Below, one piece after another: positions 1-7,344 of a stretch of 8,477 bases of DNA. The notes beneath the pieces were generated by a model. The model made no database searches and was not told the origin of the DNA. It saw nothing but the letters and a program-made list of their open reading frames with translations. The position numbers and the translations under genes were made by a program. How positions within the stretch are numbered: the stretch's first letter is position 1; each line of letters opens with the position of its first letter. Source of the DNA: a candidate division TA06 bacterium SM23_40. Its GTDB lineage: Bacteria > LJUI01 > SM1-40. The stretch covers positions 1 to 8,477 of the forward strand of contig LJUI01000110.1 of assembly GCA_001303705.1 (NCBI GenBank), written 5' to 3'.

Positions 1-1552
1 CCCCGGGAAGCACCGCGATCGCCGGAGCAGGCGGCGGGTCAGGACCCCGAAAGTCGGGAACACCGTCCCCGGTCAGCCATGTCGTATCCCCGAACGCATC
101 GACCGCATAGTCGCCGAAATACTCATCCCCATCGGTGTCCACCCCCGGATTGTCATAGACCGTATACGCCCAGCTCGCATTCACCGCCAGGTCGCCAAAG
201 TCATAATGACCCTCATAGTCCGCAGGCCCGTTGGGAATCACCGCATCCCGGTGAAATCCCTCTCCCCCGATGTAGGCCAGCGTGATGGGGACCGAGTCAC
301 CGGGCGCGAAATACCACTGCGAGGGATCCTCCGGATCCCGACCCTCGGGGTACACCGGGCCGAACGAGAGCACATACCTGGTGTCTTTCTCCACCGCGAA
401 ATCCCCGTTCACCGGATCGAGCTGGTCAGGGTCGAAGTAGCCGTTCGACAGGATGATGTACTTCTGCTGGTCTGTCTCAGGTGTGCCGACGACGTCGTGC
501 GGATTCGTCAGATCAGCTGGGCCCCAGTCCTCATCTGCGTTCTGGTTGGAATACCACCAGTTATACGAGGTCGTCAGATTCGGGTTCGGCGTGCGGAGAA
601 CGCGCGTCCCCGTCACGTCCGGCGTCGGCCAGTTATCAGGGCGCGAGAACCCCGAGGCATCGGCAATCCAGGCGACATTGATCACCTCGGCGGGCGACTC
701 GGTCTTACCCTGCCCGCTCACATCGATCCCACCCGGGTTCAGTTGTGAGTAGAACGTCGTCCCATCCGGCCACAGCGTATCGCTCAGATCGCGCCACCGG
801 CGGAACCCCGTCACATCATCCTGGGCCTTGTCCCAATACTCCCCGAAGTGACCGCAGTCGGCATCGAGGTACAGCCCCATGTACAGGGCCCGCAGCGTGT
901 CCCCTCCAATGTTCTTCAGCCAGAAGTCGAAGATGACGAAATCCTGTGAGTAGGAGTAGCTCCAGGCATAGCTCCGCTGGGTGATCTCGAGCCCCAGGGG
1001 CTCGTGGTCCGGGCCCACGTACGCGGGCCACGTGGCGGCCGTACCGGTGTCGTTGTAGTAGGCGACGAAGTCCTGCTCGGAGATCGCCGCCGTATCATAG
1101 TGAGGCGACGTCGGACGGATCGAACGCTCCGCCATCTCGTCCTTGTAGTCATCGATCCCGTCCAGCGGGCCGGGGTACAGCTCGTAGTGCGGGCCTGCCC
1201 ATCCCTCACATCCCGTCGACACGAGCGTATCACCCTGTTCATTGATCGAACCGAGCCACAGGCCACCCCAGAACAGATAGCACGTATTCGAGTACGCGGG
1301 GAAGATACAGGAATTCCAGTTGAGATCATACTCAGAACCGAAAAATCCCCAGTTCGTCACGGTGAGCCAGAGCTCCCCCACTTCGTGGTCGATCCGCTCC
1401 GTATTCGGATCGGCGAGCATTGAACTGGCCAGTAGCGAACCAGATCTTCCACGAGATGCCCCTGGTTCGCCAGCGGCGGGCATGCCGATGGCGACATCCG
1501 CCGCGACACCCACGGACAAGACCAAAGCCACAATGATAGAGATTCTGCTCAT
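1..1552 (-). CDS. Large secreted protein of unknown function, partial (3' end outside window)
   Basis: The frame stays open from an ATG at 1552 to the window edge, giving 517 residues with no stop, so the C-terminus is missing. The start is supported by GGGAGG 8 nt upstream. Residues 1-27 look like a Sec signal peptide (MSRISIIVALVLSVGVAA followed by small residues), with no lipobox. The mature part is rich in Trp, Tyr, Asp and Gly. It has VTNWGFFGSEYD at 65-76, GGLWLGSINEQGD at 96-108, FDFWLKNIGGDTL at 208-220, a Ca-loop-like VDTDGDEYFGDY at 471-482, and four Cys (82, 91, 115, 233). The end, GPDPPPAPAIAVLPG, looks like a Pro-rich linker entering another domain, perhaps fibronectin III-like. 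I recall similar large exported proteins, some with C-terminal sorting domains, from FCB and candidate-phylum genomes, but I cannot name a family or function. It has its own promoter downstream of the RND gene. The coding call is secure; the role is unknown. Confidence 0.85.
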   Translation of the reverse strand, partial: MSRISIIVALVLSVGVAADVAIGMPAAGEPGASRGRSGSLLASSMLADPNTERIDHEVGELWLTVTNWGFFGSEYDLNWNSCIFPAYSNTCYLFWGGLWLGSINEQGDTLVSTGCEGWAGPHYELYPGPLDGIDDYKDEMAERSIRPTSPHYDTAAISEQDFVAYYNDTGTAATWPAYVGPDHEPLGLEITQRSYAWSYSYSQDFVIFDFWLKNIGGDTLRALYMGLYLDADCGHFGEYWDKAQDDVTGFRRWRDLSDTLWPDGTTFYSQLNPGGIDVSGQGKTESPAEVINVAWIADASGFSRPDNWPTPDVTGTRVLRTPNPNLTTSYNWWYSNQNADEDWGPADLTNPHDVVGTPETDQQKYIILSNGYFDPDQLDPVNGDFAVEKDTRYVLSFGPVYPEGRDPEDPSQWYFAPGDSVPITLAYIGGEGFHRDAVIPNGPADYEGHYDFGDLAVNASWAYTVYDNPGVDTDGDEYFGDYAVDAFGDTTWLTGDGVPDFRGPDPPPAPAIAVLPG

Positions 1553-1560
1553 GACACCGG

Positions 1561-1566
1561 CCTCCC
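1561..1566 (-). promoter_or_regulatory. Ribosome binding site of the secreted-protein gene
   Basis: GGGAGG on the minus strand lies 8 nt before the ATG at 1552. It fixes the start of the partial secreted-protein gene and supports this frame over the overlapping out-of-frame readings. Confidence 0.8.
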
Positions 1567-1593
1567 GTTAACACGTGAGATGCCCATTCGGAC

Positions 1594-1609
1594 GGCGGGA
1601 ATTCCCGCC
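1594..1609. repeat. 16-bp perfect palindrome (possible operator or 5'-UTR hairpin)
   Basis: GGCGGGAATTCCCGCC is a perfect inverted repeat: GC-only 6-bp arms around AATT. A weaker outer pair, GCCCA at 1582-1586 and TGGGC at 1612-1616, flanks it asymmetrically. It begins 8 nt downstream of the predicted -10 box, so it sits at about +1 to +18 of the transcript for the secreted protein. It could be an operator for a dimeric repressor or a hairpin at the 5' end of the mRNA. No T-run follows on either strand, so an intrinsic terminator for the RND operon is less likely. The palindrome is seen directly; its function is inferred. Confidence 0.55.
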
Positions 1610-1617
1610 CGTGGGCC

Positions 1618-1647
1618 ACTATACCACGCGTCTCTCCTGCACGTCAA
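1618..1647 (-). promoter_or_regulatory. Sigma-70-type promoter for the secreted-protein gene
   Basis: On the minus strand, TTGACG (1647-1642) is followed after 18 bp by TATAGT (1623-1618). Each box differs from the E. coli consensus by one base. It lies just past the RND stop codon (1653) and about 66 bp upstream of the ATG at 1552, in the only spacer between these genes. It would give the secreted protein transcription independent of the efflux operon. The spacer is 1 bp longer than optimal. The prediction assumes a housekeeping sigma factor with E. coli-like preference. Confidence 0.6.
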
Positions 1648-1652
1648 TCAGA

Positions 1653-4600
1653 TTATGAGCTGCCACTCCCCGTATATTGACGGCGTCTCGAACGCCTCTC
1701 CTCTACCATGGTGTAGAGTACGGGAATGACGACAAGAGTGAGAAGGCCCGAGACAGAGAGCCCTCCGATCACGGCGCGCGCCATGGGGGCGCGGAGCTCC
1801 GCCCCGGACCCCAACCCCAGCGCCATAGGGGTGAGGCCGAGGACCGTCGTGCATGTTGTCATGAGTATCGGCCGCAGCCGCCTCCTTCCTGCCTCCACGA
1901 CCGCCTCTCGAACGGCACTGCCGCGCGTGCGCAGAAGATTCGTGTAGTCGATGTACACTATGGCGTTGTTGACAACGATTCCGGACACCATGATGAGCCC
2001 GAGAAATGCCTCTATGTCGAATGCCGTATGAGTGAGAAAGAGTATCCATATCACGCCGATGACCGCGAGCGGAATCGTGAAGATGATCAGAAACGGATGG
2101 AGAAGCGACTCGAACTGAGACGCCATGACGAGATAGACGAGAATGACCGCGATCAAGAAGACCTGTGCCAGGTTGGCGAACGATTCCTGCATCTGCTCGA
2201 ACGAACCGCCGTAGTGGAGCGAGAATCCGGCGGGAAGCGAGAGCGTGTCCAGCTCTGCCGCAACCTCCCTCATGACGCTCCCGAGGTCCCTCCCTGACAG
2301 CGCTGCACTCACGACGACGACCCGCTGCTGGTCCCTCCGCTCGATCTCCGCTGGACCCTGATCCTCCACGATGTCGACCACGTTCCGGAGTGGAACGTCA
2401 ACGCCGTTGCGGGTCGTGACCGTTATGGCATCCAGATCGCTGAACCCGTCTCGTGCGCCCTCGGCAAGCCGTACCCTGAGATCGTACTCCTGCTCGCCCT
2501 CGCGATATTGTGTCACGACCACTCCATCGACCTTCGCCCGTATGGCTGCTCCCACCGTCGCGGGATCGAGATCGAGTACACCGAGCCGCTCCCTGTCCAT
2601 CTCAAGTCTCAGTTCCGGCTTCCCCTCTTCCCGGCTGGTACGCACATCTGCCGTGCCCGGAATATCCTCGATGATCTCCGCTATGCGGCGCGATAACCGC
2701 CGCGAATCATCCAGATCGTACCCGCGGATCTCGATCGCGACGGGGGCCCCGCCGCCGAGGATTGCCGCATGGAACTCGTCGCCCCCGAACGTAACCTCGA
2801 GTCCCGGGATAGACTGCACCAGCGGCCTCAGCTCCCTCTCCACCTCCTGAGTCGTGCGTCTCCTCTCCCGCCGGGGGACGAGCTGGAGCCGCAGACGCCC
2901 GGAATGGGAACCACGCAGCCCCTGGAACGCACTCCACGCCTCCTCGCCCGCCCCAACCTGGGAGGACATATTCTCGAGCTCGGGCACGTTTTCCTGCACG
3001 ATCTGCTCGAGCATCGCCATCCTCTCGGTCGTCACCTCCAGCGGCGTCCCAACCGGCATCTCCGCGGCCATCTCGATTGCTCCCTGATCGATGTCCGGCA
3101 TGAACTCCACATCTATGAGCCTGAGCCGAACCACCACGAGGCTCATAATCAACAGAGCAGCCGCGCCAGCAATCACCGCCCATCGACGGCGCAGCGCACG
3201 CTGGATCAGACGGTAATAAACCTCATCCATTCGGGCGAATGCCCTCACCGACACGTCGTACAGCCTTCCCGTCGCGGCCCCGCGATTTTCGCTCGGCTTC
3301 CGGAGCTCCAGAATCTGGCTCGACAACGTGGGGACCAGTGTCAGCGCAACAACGAGAGAAGACGTAATAGCGAATACCACCGTGAGAGAGAGCTCCTTGA
3401 AGAAGATCCCGGCGAGCCCCTCGGCCATAAGCAGCGGCAGGAAGACAGCGAGCGTGGTGAGGGTCGAGGCCGTGATCGCGGTCCCCACTTCGCTCGTGCC
3501 CACGACCGCGGCATCGCGGCGCGCGGTGCCCGCCTCGCGGTGTCGAAAGATGTTTTCCAGGACGACGATGGCGTTGTCGACGACCATGCCGATGCCGAGC
3601 GCCAGCCCGCTGAGCGACATCATGTTGAGGGTGAGGCCGAAGAGCTTCATCCCGACAAACGAGACGACGACCGCCACCGGAATAGCGAGGGAGACGATGA
3701 ATGTCGAGCGGAGATTACGAAGGAAGAAGAGGAGGACGAGAATCGCCAGGAATGCCCCGCTGATGATCACCTCTCGCACGCTGGCGATGGAGGTCTGAAC
3801 GAAGGTCGCCGAGTCCATCAGCACCCGCGTCGAGACGTTCTGCGAAGCCAACTCTCTCTCAATTCGAGCGAGCGCCTCCCGCGCTTCCCGGGACACCATC
3901 ACACTATTGGCTCCCGATTTCTTCTGGACCATAATCATGACGGCCGGGTGTCCGTCGATCCGCACCTCGTCAGAGGTCTCCCTGAAGCCGTCTTTCACAT
4001 CACCAACATCCGCGACCCGTACGAGCACGTCACCGCGCTTTGCCACCACCACATCTTCGATCTCCGCAACCGACGAAAATTCCCCCACCGATCTCAGGAC
4101 ATACTCTCTGCCTGCCCGTTCGACACGTCCGACCGGGGAATTGACGTTGGCAGCGCTTAGCGCGTCCGTGACCTGGCCGACGGAGATCGATCGTGCGCCG
4201 AGGAGATCGGGATCGAGCACGACTTGAATCTCGCGCTCCAGACCGCCCCACACCTCCACCGCGGCGATTCCCTCTATCCGCTCCAGCCTGGGCTCGAAGA
4301 CCTCGCTCGCCAGGCGGTAGAGCTCAGCGGGGTTACGCCCGCCGAATGCCCCGATGAAGAGAATCGGGATCGACGATGGGTTGATCTTGAGAATGACTGG
4401 ATCTGTCACATCTCGCGGCAGATCACCCCGGTAGAACTCCATCGCCTCCCTCAGATCTAGGGCAGCTTGGTCGAGGTCTGTTCCCCACTCGAACTGCACC
4501 GTGAGAAATGAGATATTCTCCTGGGACATTGACGTGACCCGGCGCACATTCTCGACGGTGCTCACTGCCTCTTCGAGCGGCCGCGTGACAGTCGATTCGA

Positions 4601-4775
4601 CTGTCTGCGGTCCTGCCCCGCCGTAAGTCGTCGCGATGATCACGGTGGGGAGATCGATATCAGGAAAGGCATCGATCGGAAGGCGGGACAAAGACACCAA
4701 CCCGATGACAGAGAGGCCAATGAAAAACATCACGGTGGTGACCGGCCTTCGAACCGCTATCTCGGCGATCTTCAC
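1653..4775 (-). CDS. RND-family efflux permease (AcrB/HAE-like inner-membrane subunit)
   Basis: This 1040-residue proton-driven exporter is the pump of a tripartite system, probably trimeric and moving drugs, lipids or other hydrophobic compounds; the substrate cannot be read from sequence. The layout is complete for the AcrB/MexB superfamily: TM1 about 12-29, periplasmic porter/docking loop 30-333, TM2-6 about 334-484, TM7 about 531-549, second loop 550-866, TM8-12 about 867-1022. Family motifs include RLPIDAFPDIDLPTV (31-45), GIGMVVDNAIVVLEN (394-408), EFMPDIDQG (557-565), GIVVNNAIV (932-940) and RLRPILMTT (966-974). Against AcrB, D400 matches D407, N401 replaces D408, N936 replaces K940 and T973 matches T978, so the proton relay is reduced. 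The start is GTG, overlapping the adaptor stop as GTGA, with AGGAG 8 nt upstream, which implies translational coupling. The Arg-rich C-terminal tail is short. Length matches the family and no truncation is seen. Confidence 0.97.
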   Translation of the reverse strand: MKIAEIAVRRPVTTVMFFIGLSVIGLVSLSRLPIDAFPDIDLPTVIIATTYGGAGPQTVESTVTRPLEEAVSTVENVRRVTSMSQENISFLTVQFEWGTDLDQAALDLREAMEFYRGDLPRDVTDPVILKINPSSIPILFIGAFGGRNPAELYRLASEVFEPRLERIEGIAAVEVWGGLEREIQVVLDPDLLGARSISVGQVTDALSAANVNSPVGRVERAGREYVLRSVGEFSSVAEIEDVVVAKRGDVLVRVADVGDVKDGFRETSDEVRIDGHPAVMIMVQKKSGANSVMVSREAREALARIERELASQNVSTRVLMDSATFVQTSIASVREVIISGAFLAILVLLFFLRNLRSTFIVSLAIPVAVVVSFVGMKLFGLTLNMMSLSGLALGIGMVVDNAIVVLENIFRHREAGTARRDAAVVGTSEVGTAITASTLTTLAVFLPLLMAEGLAGIFFKELSLTVVFAITSSLVVALTLVPTLSSQILELRKPSENRGAATGRLYDVSVRAFARMDEVYYRLIQRALRRRWAVIAGAAALLIMSLVVVRLRLIDVEFMPDIDQGAIEMAAEMPVGTPLEVTTERMAMLEQIVQENVPELENMSSQVGAGEEAWSAFQGLRGSHSGRLRLQLVPRRERRRTTQEVERELRPLVQSIPGLEVTFGGDEFHAAILGGGAPVAIEIRGYDLDDSRRLSRRIAEIIEDIPGTADVRTSREEGKPELRLEMDRERLGVLDLDPATVGAAIRAKVDGVVVTQYREGEQEYDLRVRLAEGARDGFSDLDAITVTTRNGVDVPLRNVVDIVEDQGPAEIERRDQQRVVVVSAALSGRDLGSVMREVAAELDTLSLPAGFSLHYGGSFEQMQESFANLAQVFLIAVILVYLVMASQFESLLHPFLIIFTIPLAVIGVIWILFLTHTAFDIEAFLGLIMVSGIVVNNAIVYIDYTNLLRTRGSAVREAVVEAGRRRLRPILMTTCTTVLGLTPMALGLGSGAELRAPMARAVIGGLSVSGLLTLVVIPVLYTMVEERRSRRRQYTGSGSS

Positions 4776-5677
4776 CGGTTCATCTCCTCTCGATATATGC
4801 GCACTCTCGATCCCTGCTCAAGCCTTGCCTGGCCCACGGTGATCACCTGCTCACCCTCTGCCACTCCTGAGGTGACCTCAACAGCCTCCATCCCCTCGAG
4901 GCCCGTGACGATCTGGCGGACGGAGACCGTGTCCCCCACGACCACGAACACATGGTATCGACCATCCTCACGAATGAGTGCACGGTACGGCATCGTCAGC
5001 ACATCATCACGCCGCTCGGCAGTCAGCGTCACTCGAGCGAGCATGCCGGGGCGAAGCTCCACTACGCGTTCGGAAAGAGCGATCTCCACCGGTGCGGTTT
5101 GCGATTCCTCATCGACCATCGGACTCACCTGTGTCACGCGTCCGGGGATGGGCCGTCGGGAGACAGCACCGACTACCACCCGGGCATCCTGCCCTGGTGC
5201 GATGAACGGCAAATCTTGTTCAATGGACTGAGCGATCACCTTGGTCGCATTGAGATTGACAATCGTGGCGACGCGCGTGGCGGGAGAGACGCTCTCACCA
5301 GGGTCGACCCACAGTCGACCCACGACGCCCCTGATCGGTGCCTCCACCGGCGCCAATGCGAAGTCAAATCCGACCTCATCTCTATCGACCTCGAATAGGA
5401 CGGCGCCACCTGCCACAGATTGACCTTCCTTCACGAGGCGCCGAGCGATCTTGCCAGTCACTTTCGGGAAGACATCCACCTCCTGGCCGGCGTGAACCTT
5501 TCCCAGGAGCGTGAGAGTCCGCTCGACATCACCCCGAACGACAGTAGCTGCCTCGACCATCGGGATCACTTCCCCCGCTGCCTCTTCGAGAGAGTTCATT
5601 CTCGATCTCGTCACAACTCTCGCAACAATGAGGAGAGCGAGAAGCACAAGTATCACAACCAAGACGATGCGACCCAT
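4772..5677 (-). CDS. Short periplasmic adaptor (membrane fusion protein) without alpha-hairpin
   Basis: This 301-residue adaptor should link the RND permease to the outer-membrane factor in the periplasm. An N-terminal membrane anchor (MGRIVLVVILVLLALLIVAR) has no lipobox. Then come a first lipoyl half at about 66-98 (VFPKVTGKIARRLVKEGQSV, then VLFEVDR), a second half at about 111-141 (VEAPIRGVVGRLWVDPGESV), a beta-barrel at about 145-218 and a membrane-proximal domain at about 224-295 ending GVAEGEQVITVGQ. The two lipoyl halves are only about 12 residues apart, where most adaptors have a helical hairpin of tens of residues, so the hairpin is missing. The protein is also shorter than the usual 350-400. 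The ATG at 5677 is chosen because GGAGG lies 5 nt upstream; an in-frame ATG at 5689 adds MEAD but has no well-placed site. It lies 21 nt after the outer-membrane factor and overlaps the permease by 4 nt. Confidence 0.93.
   Translation of the reverse strand: MGRIVLVVILVLLALLIVARVVTRSRMNSLEEAAGEVIPMVEAATVVRGDVERTLTLLGKVHAGQEVDVFPKVTGKIARRLVKEGQSVAGGAVLFEVDRDEVGFDFALAPVEAPIRGVVGRLWVDPGESVSPATRVATIVNLNATKVIAQSIEQDLPFIAPGQDARVVVGAVSRRPIPGRVTQVSPMVDEESQTAPVEIALSERVVELRPGMLARVTLTAERRDDVLTMPYRALIREDGRYHVFVVVGDTVSVRQIVTGLEGMEAVEVTSGVAEGEQVITVGQARLEQGSRVRIYREEMNR
4784..4788 (-). promoter_or_regulatory. Ribosome binding site deciding the GTG start of the RND gene
   Basis: AGGAG on the minus strand lies inside the last codons of the adaptor gene, 8 nt before the GTG at 4775. 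It supports the GTG start and the 4-nt stop/start overlap. Confidence 0.7.
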
Positions 5678-5682
5678 ATCTG

Positions 5683-5687
5683 CCTCC
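5683..5687 (-). promoter_or_regulatory. Ribosome binding site deciding the adaptor start
   Basis: GGAGG lies in the 21-nt gap between the outer-membrane factor and the adaptor, 5 nt before the ATG at 5677. It overlaps the alternative ATG at 5689, which argues for the downstream start. Confidence 0.7.
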
Positions 5688-5698
5688 ATTCACAGCCG

Positions 5699-7144
5699 TC
5701 AGGAGTCCTCCCCCACAGCGCCTTCGCCGATCCCCTCCGAACCCCACATGTCGCGGCCCACAGCACGCACAAGACTCGCCCTCGCGATGAGGAAGTCCGA
5801 GACCGCGCCCAGATAGTTCGTCCTCGCCTGCGTGAGGGCCAGCTGGGTATCCATCACCTCGAGGCTCGTCGCCATCCCGTTCCGGAACCTCACCTCCGCG
5901 ATGCGCAGGCTCTCCTCAGCCTGTCCCACAGTCTCCTGCTGCGAGGCAAGTGTCTCCTGCGCTTCCATGAGTCGGAGGTACGCGGTACGCACCTCAAGCT
6001 CGACGCCGTCCTCGAGGACAGTGAGTGAGAGCTCGAGATCTCTCAATGATGATTTCGCCCGCGCTACAGCACCCCTGGTCCTGAACCCGTCGAAGATCGG
6101 TATCGTCACACCAACGGTCGCCCGGATATCTCTCCCCCAGTCCTCGCTGAAGTAGAACGGCCGCTGATAGACGTATGCAGCACTCGCGAAGAACGTCGGT
6201 TTGTTCTGTGCCTGAGCGATCGAGAGAGCACGCGCCGCGATAGAGCGACGGCGGCGCAACGACTCGAGGGCGGGACGCATCGCCAATGCCTGTTCGATCG
6301 CCTCGACGAGATCGACCTCGGCCGGACCTACGACGAGCTCACCTTGTACCTCGATCTGCGTCGCCAGGTCGATGCCCAGCACCAGCTTGAGTTGTTGCTC
6401 TGCAAGATCCACGGCATTGGCGGCGCGGATCACAGGAGGCTTGGCATTCGCCACCTGCACCTGCGCCCGCAGAAGGTCGAACCTTGAGGCCAGTCCCTCC
6501 CTCTCCCGTGTCTCGACAACCCCGAAGTGTCGCTCCGCCTGGCCCAGGGCATCCCTGGCAACCTTCTCGAATTCGTGTGCCACGATAAGACCATAGAAAG
6601 CGCGCGCTACTTCGTACCGAACGGCCGATTCCATCTCTTCGACGTCGTAGCGGACCGCGTCCAGACCCAGGTCCGCAATCCGGTACGCGTTGAGGACTCT
6701 GCCCCATGACCAGAGGGACTGCGTGACCGAGATACCGGCAGAGTAGTTATTCTCGTACCCCAGGGGCACCTCCACCGCAGGCCCATCAGCCCCTGCGATC
6801 GTCAGCGTGGGGAGCTCGAACTGGCGCGTATAGCTCGCCCCGAGCTCGAAATGAGGCAGGAACCCGCTCCTCGCCTCCATGACCATGCCCTTGGCGCCGT
6901 TCACCTGCTCTCGAGTACGGAGCAGATCGGGATTGTGTTCGAGTGCATATTCGATGGCCTCATCCAGCGTGAAGGCGGAGCCGGAGAAAGCACTCGATGC
7001 GATAGAGGCGAGAATGAGGAGAATAAATGCCGGATTCAGGGTCAGCCGGTCAGCAAGGCCCGAGGGGACCGCTCCGACCGCGACCGACCGCACGTCGGTA
7101 CATCTTGAACGCAACCACCGAAGACTGAGTGAAACGCTTCCCAT
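5699..7144 (-). CDS. TolC-type outer-membrane efflux protein (OMF)
   Basis: This 481-residue protein should form the trimeric outer-membrane channel and periplasmic tunnel of the pump. The ATG at 7144 is chosen because AGGAG lies 7 nt upstream; an ATG at 7150 would be only 1 nt from it, and the frame also opens upstream to 7288 with no supporting site. The signal peptide is unusual: a basic N-region of about 37 residues precedes the hydrophobic core (AFILLILASIASSAFSGSA, 39-57). Two outer-membrane efflux (OEP) repeats follow. The first begins FTLDEAIEYALEHNPDLLRT at 58 and carries QSLWSWGR (142-149). The second carries TIPIFDGFRTRG (347-358) and the helical signature RFRNGMATSLEVMDTQLALT (419-438). 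Length and duplication fit the TolC/OprM family. There is no N-terminal lipid-anchor Cys, so it is TolC-like rather than OprM-like in anchoring. It is the first gene of the tight efflux cluster. Confidence 0.93.
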   Translation of the reverse strand: MGSVSLSLRWLRSRCTDVRSVAVGAVPSGLADRLTLNPAFILLILASIASSAFSGSAFTLDEAIEYALEHNPDLLRTREQVNGAKGMVMEARSGFLPHFELGASYTRQFELPTLTIAGADGPAVEVPLGYENNYSAGISVTQSLWSWGRVLNAYRIADLGLDAVRYDVEEMESAVRYEVARAFYGLIVAHEFEKVARDALGQAERHFGVVETREREGLASRFDLLRAQVQVANAKPPVIRAANAVDLAEQQLKLVLGIDLATQIEVQGELVVGPAEVDLVEAIEQALAMRPALESLRRRRSIAARALSIAQAQNKPTFFASAAYVYQRPFYFSEDWGRDIRATVGVTIPIFDGFRTRGAVARAKSSLRDLELSLTVLEDGVELEVRTAYLRLMEAQETLASQQETVGQAEESLRIAEVRFRNGMATSLEVMDTQLALTQARTNYLGAVSDFLIARASLVRAVGRDMWGSEGIGEGAVGEDS

Positions 7145-7151
7145 GTCCATG

Positions 7152-7156
7152 CTCCT
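7152..7156 (-). promoter_or_regulatory. Ribosome binding site deciding the OMF start
   Basis: AGGAG lies 7 nt before the ATG at 7144. It is also the loop of a small inverted repeat (ATGC/GCAT, 7149-7160), a 4-bp stem that could arise by chance. Confidence 0.65.
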
Positions 7157-7240
7157 GCATCGCCGGGATCTCTTGAACCTGCGACAGAGGCCACAAGGGG
7201 CAGGTGAGATACTGGATCGAGCAGAGTGTTTCTCCGCGAT

Positions 7241-7285
7241 CGGGCGAACAGGCCGGCCTGCGTCATCATCAGGCCCGACCGCCCG
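7241..7285 (-). repeat. Composite inverted repeat / stem-loop between barrel gene and efflux operon
   Basis: In minus-strand RNA, outer arms CGGGCG (7285-7280) and CGCCCG (7246-7241) enclose inner arms GGCCTG (7275-7270) and CAGGCC (7260-7255) around a 9-nt loop. The 12-bp perfect palindrome CAGGCCGGCCTG (7249-7260) overlaps it and offers an alternative fold. It starts about 60 nt past the stop of the barrel gene. No U-run follows, so it is not a classic intrinsic terminator. It could be an mRNA-processing or decay barrier, a Rho-linked pause element or a protein site. The arms are seen; the role is inferred. Confidence 0.45.
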
Positions 7286-7344
7286 CACCTCGCACGCGGC
7301 GCGCGGCCGTCCGAAATCGCGCCGATATCGTATTCTGGGGGCCG

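Larger units (their letters stand above)
7145..7344. other. 200-bp non-coding spacer between the barrel gene and the efflux genes
   Basis: No frame in this stretch looks coding: the in-frame upstream extension of the outer-membrane factor here is Arg/Pro/Cys-rich with no ribosome site. It holds the AGGAG site of the outer-membrane factor (7152-7156) and a composite GC-rich inverted repeat (7241-7285). I could not find a convincing -35/-10 pair on the minus strand, so whether the efflux genes have their own promoter here is open. Confidence 0.6.

Noticed and set aside
206-748. Plus-strand open frames of up to 180 codons at the left end
   Set aside because: They are shadows of the continuous minus-strand secreted-protein frame, which runs 517 codons with a signal peptide and ribosome site.
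1581-1618. Intrinsic terminator after the RND gene
   Set aside because: A GC-rich stem is present but no T-run follows on the minus strand, and the stem lies downstream of a promoter. It is listed as a palindrome instead.
916-1619. Shorter minus-strand frames (816-1031, 916-1329, 1332-1619) inside the secreted-protein gene
   Set aside because: They are Arg/Ser/Thr-rich and out of frame with the 517-codon reading. They stand out only because the true gene has no stop inside the window.
2769-4160. 463-codon open frame on the plus strand opposite the RND gene
   Set aside because: Its product is dominated by His, Arg, Asp, Glu and Pro with no hydrophobic or domain pattern, as expected from the antisense of a GC-rich membrane-protein gene. 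The minus-strand RND reading explains every base.
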